A model generated the notes under the pieces. That model saw only the letters and a list, made by a program, of their open reading frames with translations. It was not told the origin of the DNA and ran no database searches. 64,000 nucleotides of DNA from Notamacropus eugenii. Lineage: Eukaryota; Chordata; Mammalia; Diprotodontia; Macropodidae. The translations under genes and the position numbers were made by a program. Location of the stretch: assembly GCF_028372415.1 (NCBI RefSeq), contig NC_092875.1:53786271-53850270 (forward strand). Direction: 5' to 3'. Of the stretch, positions 11,085 through 21,214 are shown piece by piece (within the stretch, counting starts at the first letter, position 1; each line of letters begins with the position of its first letter).

Positions 11085-11285
11085 GAAATCAGGAAACTCT
11101 AGAAATTTACTAGCTGTGTGACCTGGGCAAGTCACTTAACCCTGTTTGTTTCAGTCTCCGCATTTGGCAAATGAAGTGGAGAAGGAAATGGCAAATCACT
11201 CCAGTATCTTTAGCAAGAAATACCCAAATGAGATGATGAAGTGTTGGATACTACTGAAAAGTGACTGAATAAATTAAGGATTGAT
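11085..11285 (+). mobile_element. MAR1-type CORE-SINE, 5' truncated
   Basis: The CORE segment 'tagctgtgtgacctgggcaa' near 11111 is followed by the marsupial segment 'ggagaaggaaatggcaaatc' near 11178 and a BovB/RTE-like end (a diverged tactgaaaagtgactgaat). The same insertion is present inverted at 55550-55745 in unit C, so it predates the A-C duplication. Confidence 0.8.
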
Positions 11286-11369
11286 TTCTTTTTTCTTGAT
11301 TGTATAAATTTAATAAAATGATGGAAGAACGGTTAATAATACAAGTTAAATTCAAGAGCGTATCATTTG

Positions 11370-11452
11370 TATGTAGATATATACACACATATATACACAC
11401 ATACACGCATATAAACACATACATACATATACACATATATGTATATGTAGTA
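11370..11452. repeat. AT/AC-rich simple repeat
   Basis: Alternating TA and ACAC units (ATATACACAC type). The matching place in unit C, near 55420-55460, has a shorter version. Open frames here are translations of the repeat. Confidence 0.85.
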
Positions 11453-11499
11453 TCATTGTTAAACATTTACAGGTCCTTCCTATTTAAAATGTAAGTTAC

Positions 11500-12265
11500 A
11501 TAATCAAAGAATTGTAAGGTCCCACTCAAACTATGTTTTCAGCTATTGTAAAATGAGCCACTTTCATTTGTAAGAGATAATATTCTGGGACTTCTGATCC
11601 CTAATAAAAAACTGGCTCTCTACTTTACCTGAAAGGTTACATCCTCTATGTGAGTATCTCATATGTGTATAGTTATTTTACCAGAATCAGTAAATGTGAG
11701 CTCCTTTTGGGACTGGCAGTCTTTTCAGCTTTATATCTTCAGTTTTCAGTAAGGCCCCTCGGATATATAAAGCACACAAAATTGCTAATTGACTGAAACA
11801 GCACCACAACCAAAATTGCAGTTGAACCTGAAGCTGAGATTACTCCGCATGGAGCTTTGACACTATCTGCAGCACCTTAAGGGAGTTGTCCAGCCAAAGA
11901 ACAGAGGCCACGTCTGGCAGAAGCCTCTCTGGTTCTGTTCCCTAGAAGGACTGTCTGTGAGGCTTGAAACTTCCCAAGGATATAGATTCAGAGGTGAAAT
12001 TTGGCCTTTCCACTGGATCATTAACCATGGTTCTGAGGTAGGTCTCCGTTTTGGGACCTTATGTGAATTTATAGTGGTAATTTTATATATTCCAGTCCTT
12101 TTTTTCTCCCTAAGTTTAGTTGTATCCAGATAATAGCTTGTTTGCAAAATATACACCAAGCATGCTTGGCTTCCCAGGTTCCTTAGTTTTATTAAACTCT
12201 AAGGTTTTCTTGGTGATCCATGCAAATGAGTAGCTAGGCAAATGTGTCAAAGGCATTTCTGTTGG

Positions 12266-12266
<1 letters not shown>
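11500..12266. other. Duplicated non-coding flank with a conserved 250-bp core
   Basis: The stretch 11800-12060 is well kept at 54690-54950 (inverted). It contains 'ggatcattaaccatggttct' followed by a donor-like GAG|GTAGGT near 12037 on the plus strand, opposite in direction to the receptor. No conserved open frame runs through it. It could be an old exon or an unrecognised repeat. Confidence 0.35.
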
Positions 12267-12319
<53 letters not shown>

Positions 12320-12320
12320 G
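12267..12320. repeat. (TG)n dinucleotide repeat
   Basis: About 26 TG units with one interruption. The counterpart at 54480-54502 in unit C is a short CA run, showing independent length change after duplication. Confidence 0.95.
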
Positions 12321-12589
12321 TACAAATTCATTGTCTCTGCTGACCTTTTAGTATAAAAACGAGCCACTTAAATATTTTCAAAACCTGATACAATCCATTC
12401 AAATCTAGAAAAGGGCTAACTTTCTACAAAGGGCAAATATAGTTTTGTTGCAAGAAGTGCCCTTCTGTCTCCTACTCTATTACTTTACCCTTGAGACCTA
12501 CACATTTCCTGAAAATTGAAAGGAGTCCACCCTTACACCTGTGTGTGTTTGTGTTTGCATGTGTATTAATACACACTTATTTACCCACA

Positions 12590-12700
12590 TGTACATATTA
12601 TCTCTGCTAATAGTATGGAAGTTGCTTGAAGGCAGGAACTTAATTGTTTTCTGTGTAATTCCAGTACCATGGACAGTGCCTGGCATGTAACAGATACTAT
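12590..12700 (+). mobile_element. L2 3' end fragment
   Basis: The L2 terminal signature is seen as 'tggaagttgcttgaaggcag', followed by 'gacagtgcctggcatgtaac'. The inverted counterpart is at 54095-54215. Confidence 0.65.
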
Positions 12701-14339
12701 TATCCTCATGGATTGGTTGGCATTCATTGAAGTATGCACATTTATTTGGGGGATATTTTCACTTTTATTCATTGTCATTTTTTGGTTCTTCACCAAGATA
12801 AATGTACTGTAGTTTATGAACCACTTCTCCCCCATGAAGCAAATGCTTAAATAAGAGCATCTCTAAAATCTTAATTATAGGCATTTTCTCTTTCTCTTAT
12901 TTAAGCAGATATGCAAACATATTACGGAAGGTATATATTATAGTGAATAAATGTAAGTTGTCACATGGAGGAAGTTATAGCAAAATCTGTGGTTGATGCA
13001 CTACAGAGTTACCTTCATAACATTAAAAGGCCTTAAACAAAGTCCCTCTCCAAGGGAGGATGGGCTGGAATTGCCCCATCCTTGTACTACGCTTTTTGAT
13101 TTTTTTAACACAAATGAATATTGCATTCAAGTTATTTTTATTATCTAACCATATCATTTATTTAATTTAGTTTGTTTTATTGCTCATATTTTTTGAACAA
13201 AGTTTGAGTATTGTGTATATATTTTTTCATCATAGTTAATCTTTTTTAAAAGTACAGCCATATTATGTCACCTAACAAAAAATTTAGCATTTTTGCCTCC
13301 ATATTCATTAAGAAAAACTTTAGTGTTTTGATAGGTCTTAGAACGAATACCACACTTTCTTCACAGAAAGTTTTGGTCCATGTTTCAGGGTTTCCTTTTA
13401 AAAATATTATAAATAAAATTATGACCAAAACAACCAGAGTGGACTTGGAAGTATACAGTCAAATAAATGAAGTTCAAGTAATGAAATGCTATTGTTATAT
13501 TTTAGTTACATTCTCTTAGTCCTTTCTGGTGAAATTATTCCCTTCATATAGTGTTCAGAGCACTGTACTAACAACTGTAAAGATCTAACCTATCACATTG
13601 CTATGGGTTTGGCCCTGGAAAAGTCTCAAATTTTGAGTCTTAGTTTTCCACATATGTGGAAATGGACACATTATTATCTGCAGTAATGGTTTCACAGATT
13701 TTTGCAAAGCTCAAGTGAGAAAATGTATGAAAAGAACTTTTCACATCTTAAATGTTTATAATTAATGCCATTCATAATAATTATTATCTTTCAATGTACT
13801 TTTAAATCCTAATTGTATTAATAAATTAGCATTCTACCATGGTGAGTTCTAACAGTTCATATAACCATTTCCACATTAAGATTTCTTCTAGCTTTGAGTC
13901 ATTAGAATTAATATAACTATAAATAGTATTTGAAGAACTCTTTTTTGTTATTACTTTTGACAGTAGTTTCAGTATATGTTAACAAAACTCAAATTTTGAT
14001 GTATTTGTGGTTTGAAAATTTTGTACATTTTCCCTTAAATTGTCAAATTATTCTCCAAAAATATTCTCCCAGTTACAATTGCACCAACAATTGTTTTCAA
14101 AAAGAAAAGAAAAGTTGATGATCATCTGGTTAACCTTATTAATAATCTAAGAAATGAAAAAGAAAAGAAGCTTTGCTTTTAATTCTTAAATTGCATGTAG
14201 AGTTTAGGTAAACAGAGGTTAACATAAGAGAAATGTATCCTCCTAGCATAATTAATCTTTCCCCCATGTTAGTCTGTCATAATAAAGAGAATTATTGCTT
14301 GCTGTGTCATTTGTGGTAATTTATGTCTTTATAGATAAT
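12701..14339. other. Duplicated V1R upstream flank, unassigned
   Basis: Non-coding sequence present in units A and C (inverted, 52500-54090). Its left part is also present in the remnant at 3945-4950, and its part from about 13868 onward is present in unit B. Nothing in it has a convincing coding signature. It may be old LINE sequence too diverged to name. Confidence 0.4.
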
Positions 14340-14720
14340 TTATTTATTTTTCTAAAATTTTCCCTCACATACTTGTGTATGAGTAATCTCTGGCTAATTC
14401 TTTTATTTATGAACTGTTAAGACAATTGCTTTTGAGTATTTACCAAACGTATTACTAATTTATTTTTATTTCCTATCCCTTTTTTATTTGTGATTTTATT
14501 GATTTGAATTTCCTTACTTCTTTTTAATGTTTTTGCAAATATTATGTCAATTTCATTGGCCTTTTCAAAAGATTGATCCTGATTATATTTATCAATTCAT
14601 TTTTCTAGTTTCATTTTTTCTCTTATTAGTTTGTGGTTTTAATTTTGTCATTTCTATCTAAAAGCTTTTCTTTGGCCATTTGCTTCATAACTTTTACTGA
14701 TATTCTGATACATAGATAAA
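14340..14720 (-). mobile_element. Probable old L1 ORF2 fragment
   Basis: The minus strand is A-rich and resembles the L1 region just before the reverse transcriptase ('gatcaatcttttgaaaaggc' type near 14560). It is shared with 29930-30240 and, inverted, with 52070-52440. Assignment rests on composition and weak similarity. Confidence 0.4.
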
Positions 14721-15528
14721 TACAGAGAAATCAATATGAGGGAATGGAAGAGGCAGATAGAGATAAGGAACACATACATACAGAGGTAATTGTACAAAAC
14801 TAGGATTCAGGCAGAATGTAGGAAAGTGACTTTTATTAGTTAAGAGATGTGGGATCTGAGCACTCTAGGCCTCCCAGAAGGTTAATGATTTATATTGGTA
14901 ATCGGTCAAGGTAATGACACCCATTCAGAGGGAGATGGGAATAGGGAGGAATGGAGAGCCATGTCAAAGAAAAAGACAACTTTTAGTTCCTTAAAGTGAG
15001 AGAAAGAGATATCCAGTAACACACTGGTAGACTCTTCTGCTGCCTGTCAGAAGGTGTTTTGCACATAGCCAGTGGTGTTAATGGTGGTTTGTGCCTGCAA
15101 AAATAGAAAGGACAAAGATATTCCCCAACATGATTATAAGCTACTTAAAGCATTGTGCATACAACGTATTTGCAAAAAGAGGGAAGGAAAGTGAGATGAG
15201 GGATGAGAAAAACTTTGAGAGAAAAGAAAGAACCAGACCATTCCCATGTCACCATCAGAAAAAAAAAATGACTGAATGATAGATAGCTCAAACAACATTC
15301 TTAAGCTTGTTCTTATACATGACACTCAATATTAATATTACATTCCTGAGAGTTTCCTCCCACACCAACTTCCATGGTACACAAGAAAGCCAAGGGGCAA
15401 AATGAATTCTGGTTCACCTTTCTTCATGATCCTTTCTATTCTCCAAATCTCAGAGGTCTCAGCCCAAGATCTGTTCTTCTCTTCCCTCTGTGCCATACAT
15501 CTGAGGCTGCAACATAAATGATTCTTAC

Positions 15529-15700
15529 CAGTCTGTTCTCTGCTGTCGACGTGAACTCCAGTGCTGCAGCAGTCTGTGTGTGCAGCCAAAATCTAGGAGC
15601 AGTTATAGGGACAGGAGTCCCTGAGTTCCCAACCACCTACACCCCAGAGCTGTCATTAACATGTCACCTACTAGAGAAGTGGCATCGTCTGCAAGGGAGT
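15529..15700 (-). promoter_or_regulatory. Candidate 5' non-coding exon and promoter of V1R-A
   Basis: Read on the minus strand, a GC-richer block ends in AACAGACTG followed by GTAAGAAT, a near-consensus donor with GT at 15528-15527. The same block, same strand as the receptor and same donor, occurs at 31055 (B) and 51022 (C). Joining it to the acceptor at 8922 would remove an intron of about 6.6 kb. The wider block 14721-15840 is also shared three ways. Known V1R genes have a non-coding first exon, but that this is the exon is my inference. It could instead be an unrecognised repeat carried along in the duplication. Confidence 0.4.
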
Positions 15701-16039
15701 TGAATATTATCCCCAAAGAATCAACTTCTATCCAAGATGTAAATTATCGAGTTCCATGATTAGTAATAATCATCACATTAAGTGACTGGAACAATTTTTC
15801 TGGACAGCAAATGATGAGCAATGTGGGGGCCAGGCAAAGAGAGAATTTTGAATCTCAGCAGCTCTTATGATGAGTATGTTTGTTTTCCATGTGCCCTATT
15901 GGGTCACTGTAAGTTTCATTTACAAGCCAAGTTACTGTTTACTTCTTTTGAGACACTGCCTATAATTTATGTTGAAGTTGTGTGTCACTTTTGGCTATTT
16001 GTGACACTATTGAAGTCTTCCTAGGCATGTAGAAGTGAC

Positions 16040-16887
16040 CACATCTATCAAGATTGTCCACTAATGAAAACTCAGGTGGAGTTTAATCTCTCTGCCCTCT
16101 GACCTGCCCTATTACTGTAGGGGGCAACACCATTCTCTCAGTTCCTCAGGCTCTCAGTATAGGAATCATCCTGAATTCCCCACTCTTTCACCCCCTTCCC
16201 CTATTCCCCATCCAAACTCTTACCAAGACTAGTTAATCCTACCTTTGCAAAGTCTTTTTAAAATATTCTCGTCTACCGTCTGATACTGCCACCATTCTAG
16301 TGCAGGTCCTTATCACCTCACACTCAGATTACTGCACTAATCTGCTAGTGGGTCTGTCTGCCTCAAGTCTCTCTCCACTCCAGTCCATTCTCCATTTAGC
16401 CACTGAAATGATTTTTTCCAAAGTGCTACTGAATAAAGTCTAGTGACTCCCTATTGAGTCTAGGGTCAAATACAAAATGCTCTGTGAGGTATCCAAAACC
16501 CTTTATAACTCAATCTTTTTCTTACCTTTCCAGTCCTTTTATGTCTTACCCCTTGACATGGCCTCTTCAGTCCAGTGACACTGGCCTCCTGGCTGTTCCT
16601 CAAGCAAGACAATCTACCTCTCAGCAGCAGACATTTTCTCTGGCTGTCCCCCTGCCTGGAATACTCTTCTTCCTCTGCCCTACCTACTGAATTCCCTGCT
16701 TTCTTCTAAGTCCTAAACTAAAATCCTATCTTTTACTGGAAGCTCTTGCCAATCTCTTTTAATTCTCGTGCCATCTTTCTTTTAATTATCTCCTTTTTAT
16801 TCTGCTTATAGCTTGCTTTCAATCTATTTATTACATTGTCTGCTCCATTAGATTGTAATCTCCTTGAGGGTAGGGACAAGATTTTAT
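16040..16887 (+). mobile_element. L2 element, 3' half
   Basis: Long L2-like text: 'agtgactccctattgagtct' near 16442, 'cactggcctcctggctgttc' near 16579, 'cctgcctggaatactcttct' near 16652 and 'ctccttgagggtagggacaa' near 16860. It is shared with 31600-32510 (B) and inverted at 49570-50480 (C), so the insertion predates all duplications. Its open frames are not conserved. Confidence 0.8.
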
Positions 16888-16961
16888 TTTATATATATAT
16901 ATATACATATATATACACATACACATACACATATATACACACACACATGTTTATATATATA
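16888..16961. repeat. (TA)n/(CA)n simple repeat
   Basis: Alternating TA, TACACA and TATATA units replace the L2 tail seen in units B and C and border the inverted segment that follows. Confidence 0.9.
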
Positions 16962-17013
16962 TGAAAGAAGTTCATGATGCAATACAAAATGACATAGTCT
17001 ACAGGTCTAAGAC
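16962..17013. other. Microinversion relative to units B and C
   Basis: The 52 bp beginning TGAAAGAAGTTCATGATGCA reads here in the opposite direction to the flanking paralogous sequence. In unit B the same text is the reverse complement (about 32551-32602), and in unit C, which is wholly inverted, it reads forward (about 49455-49506). TA runs border the segment on both sides. Units B and C agree, so the change happened in A. Confidence 0.75.
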
Positions 17014-17029
17014 ATATATATATTATTTC

Positions 17030-17990
17030 TCTTCTTTCTGCAATTTCAAATGATTGCGAAGTAGTCCTGTGTTATTTGAATTTCCTGGTTTTTAAAAAAA
17101 AATTATCTGAAGGTCTGTCTCCTGATTGGTTGCAGGATTTATTGTTTGTCACTAAAATTGTTAGGTTTAACCTCTATGTGTCTTGGAGTTTGATTAAAGC
17201 TCTTCTAATCTAATGGGTTTTTTCTGAGTAATTCATAAATTGCATTAATTGTTCCCTCTTAATCTCTCCCAAGATTCAAATTTTTCTTTTGAATCATTCT
17301 GGAATATCATATTGTAGTTCTGTTTTTTCTTAGCAGCTCACAAGGTGATATGTTTCATGAGCTGTTGATTTATTTTTCTTCATCTAGAAATACTTCTTTT
17401 TAGAGGATTATAATTTTATAATATCTTGTATGTTGTGATATTCATGTTCTTGTTGGTCCTTTTTCTGTTAATTCATCTGATTGTGTTTGAGATTTTTAAA
17501 TGAAGTTTTCTTCTTGACATCTTTCTTGGTTTTACCAATCATATATCATCCTAATGTTCATTTTCTGAATCCTCCCACTTTTTGTGGTTTTAAAGGTTTT
17601 GCCCCCAGGAATGGGACTTCAGAAGTATTATTCCCTCCTCCCAAATTGAGAAATCTCCTTACCCTGGTTTGTGACACTGTCTGTAGTAGATTTGGGGGCA
17701 GGCAGGTGGAGGCAACATTGGCCTAAGCTAGATTTTCCCTCTTTCCTTCTTTTTTTATTATTCTATTTCTTCTTACATTGCAAGCTGTCACATCTTCAAA
17801 GTGAGGAAAATTCACAACTGAAATTTATTAGAAATGATTCTAGTGTATTTCAGTTATAAATTATGGTCGAACTTGGTTTTAGATACATATTATTCATCAT
17901 ATTGAGAGTTCTATTTTTCCTATGGTTTCTAATATTAAAATATTAAAAAACAGAAATGTGAAGTATATTTGTTTCAAAAGAGGAAAGGAT
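17030..17990 (-). mobile_element. Probable old L1, ORF1/5' region, shared three ways
   Basis: Shared with 32640-33559 (B) and inverted with 48561-49440 (C). On the minus strand it resembles a marsupial L1 5' portion leading into ORF1, but it is heavily diverged and without useful frames. At about 17990 unit A jumps to L1 ORF1 text, whereas B and C continue together into another L1 segment, so A has lost about 2.6 kb here. Confidence 0.45.
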
Positions 17991-18254
17991 ACACCCACAG
18001 AGACGTTGGTTCAACTCAAAAGGGATGAAGAGAATCAAAAACTTAAGGAAGAAAATAATTCCTTGAAAGCTGGAATTGGGCAAGGGGAAGCTAACGATAT
18101 TGTAAGACATGAAGAAATCATAAAGCGAAATCAAGAGAATGAAAAAAAAAAAGAATGTGAAACAGCTCCTCAGAAAACCAACTTATCTGGAGAAGAGTTC
18201 AAGGAGACACAATATAAGAATTGTTTGACTACTTGAAAGTTATGTTCAAAAAAA

Positions 18255-19398
18255 CATTAAACTGAAAAGTTTTTGCACAACCAAGCCCAGTGCAACCAAG
18301 ATTAGGATGAAAGCAGAAAACTGGGAAAGAATTTTTGCAACTAGTGTCTGTGATAAAGGCCTCATTTCTAAAATATATAGATAACTGAGTCAAATGTACA
18401 AGAATACAGGTCATTCCCCAGTTGATAAATGGTCAAAGGATATGAACAGGCACTTTTCAGAGGAAGAAATTAAAGATATGTATAGTCATATGAAAAAATA
18501 TTCTAAATCACTATTGATTAGAGAGCTACAAATCAAAACAATTTTGAGATACTACATCACACCTATTAGGTTGGCTAACATGACAAAACAGGAAAATGAC
18601 AAATGTTGGAAAAGATGTGGAAGTTGGAACACTAATTCATCGTTGGTGGAGCTGTGAGCTGATCCAACCATTCTGGAGAGCAATTTGGAACTATGCCTAA
18701 AGGGCTACAAAAATGTGCATACCCTTTGACCCAGCAACTCAGCTTCTAGGACTGTATCCCCAAGAGCTCATAAAAATGAGAAAGAGTACCACATGTACAA
18801 AAATATCTATGGTAGCACTGTTTGTGGTGAACAAAAACTGGAAATCAAGGGGATACCCATCAATTGTGGAATGGAGGATTAAATTATGGTATACGAATGT
18901 AATGGAATACTGTTGCTCTATAAGAAATGATGAACAGGAAGACTTCAGAGAGGCCTTATATGATCTGATGCTGAGTGAAAGGAGCAGAACCGGGAGAACT
19001 TTGTACACAGCAACAACCACAGTGTGCAAAGATTTTTTTCTGGTAGACTTAGAAATTCATTGCAATGCAAGGACCTAAAAAATTCCCAATGGTCTTTTAA
19101 GGCAAAATGCCTTCCACATCCAGAGAAAGATCTATGGAATTCAATTGGAGAATGTAGCAGATCATCTTCCTTTGTATTACATTTTGGTTTGTTATATGAG
19201 TTCTCCCATTCCTTTTAATTCTTCTATGCAACATGACTATGGTGAAAAGGTATTTAATAGGAATGTATGTGTAGAATCTATATAAAATTGTATGCTGTCT
19301 CAGGGAGGGAGAAGGAGGGGGAGGGAGGGGAAAAAATCTAAATTATATGGTAGTGATTGTAGAACAATGAAAATAAAAATAAATAAATAAAAAGAAAA
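18255..19398 (+). mobile_element. L1 3' fragment inserted into L1-A ORF1
   Basis: It encodes the L1 ORF2 C-terminus: PVDKWSKDMNRHFSEEEIKD, then MCIPFDPATQLLGLYPQELI, then VEWRIKLWYTNVMEYCCSIR, matching the L1 'IPFDPAIPLLGIYPKD' and 'MEYYAAIKNDE' region, followed by a G-rich 3' UTR and an A-rich tail. It is 5' truncated. A 20-bp target-site duplication flanks it (18235-18254 and 19399-19418, GAAAGTTATG then T/A-TCAAAAAAA). The matching place in unit C (near 45640) is uninterrupted. Confidence 0.85.
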
Positions 19399-21214
19399 GA
19401 AAGTTATGATCAAAAAAAAAATCTTGATATAATTTTGTAAGAAATTGTTAAGGAAAAATGGCCTGAAGTTCCAGAACAAGAAAGTAAAAGAGAAATAGAA
19501 GCACTCTACCAATCACTACTTGAAAGAGATCTTGGGAGGAAATGCCAAGAAATATCATAGCCAAATTTCAAAGTTCCTAGGTTAGTGAGAAAATATTATG
19601 AAAGAAAGCATTTTAAATATTGCAGAGCTACAATCAGGATTCCATAAGACCTAGTAGCTTCTATATTAAAGGACTGTAGGTCTTCTGATGCCATATTTCA
19701 CAGAGGAAAAGAGCTTGGGTTATAAGCAAGCGTAAGTTACCTAGCAATTTTAAGTATAATGCTGGATTTTTTATTAAAAAAAAAAAAGGACATTAAACAA
19801 ATTGAAAGACTTTCAGATTTTCATGAGCAAAAGAGCAGAATTTAATGGAAAACTCAACAAATAAGATCCAGGAGAAATAAAAGGTATTAAAGACATTAAA
19901 ATTGAAGACAAATATGAGGGACTCTATAAGATCAAACTGTTTGCATCTTATATAAGGAAATGTTATCAGTACTCTTATGACTGTCATTATTATTTGAGTA
20001 GCTTGAAAGAAAGACTTGGGTTGAACTGTATGAAATTGGGTGGTTCTAAAAAGTAAAACTGTGTAGAGAGAGAAAAGGAGTAGTTATCTCATACAAATGA
20101 GGCATGAAAGGAAGAATTGAAATAGAAGAAGCAAGTTGGAGTGGAAGGCTGTTAGTGCTAGAACCTTACTTTCACTGGAAATGGGTTAAAAGGGGAACAA
20201 CATGTACATCTAGAAAGGTACAAAAATCTTCTAAATTTAGAAAGAAATAGGAGGGTGAGGGGATAAGATTAGGAAGGGACTTTAACAAAGGAATGTAGAT
20301 TAAGAATTAGAAGGGGGAGGGGATAAGGAAGAAATTCTTAGAAAGATAGATTATGGTGGAGGAAGGGGAGAGAGGAGAAGGGAGGACTTCTTAGAGAGCT
20401 TGGTAGATTAAGGAATAGAAGATCAAGGTAGATGGTAGAAGTAAATTAGACACATTAGGATGTATAAAGCAAATAATATGAGGATAGTGACAAAAATAGA
20501 ATGGAGGGTAATATACAAGTAATTATAACTTTGCATGTGAATGGGATGAATTTACTCGTGAAATGGAAATGGATTAAAAATCTGAATTCAATAATATGCC
20601 ACTTTCAGGAAACACAATAAAAATGATACAGAGTTAAAGAGTTAAGGTAAAGTGCTAGACTAGAATTTATCATGTCAAAAAAAAACAGGTGTGGTAACCA
20701 TGACCTTAGACAAAGCTAAAGCTTAAATAGACTTAATTAAAATAGAAAAATGAGGAAACTACACTTCATGTCACTATTATTATTCAATATTAAGACTATA
20801 TGAAATAACTAGAAAGTAGACCTGTCCAAACAGACATAGTTAACACATGAACATAAACATAAAACACTCTGTACTCTAAAACAAAATCAGATTTAAATAA
20901 TTGGAGAAATATTCATCATTCATGGGTTGGCAAAGCCAATATAATAAAAATGACAATTTTACTTAATGCATCTATTAATTCAATTCAATCCCAATTAAAT
21001 TACTAAAAAGTAATTTACTGAGTTAGAAAAAATAATAACCAAATTCATTTGGAAGAAGAAAAGGTCGAGAATTTTCAGGAAACTAAAAAAAGTACAGAAA
21101 GGAGATTCTGCAGTACCAGAACTTAAACTAAGTTATAAGGAAGTAAATATCAAGACCATTTGGTACTGGCTAGGAAATAGAAAGATAGATTAATGTAAGA
21201 GAATAGACATACAG

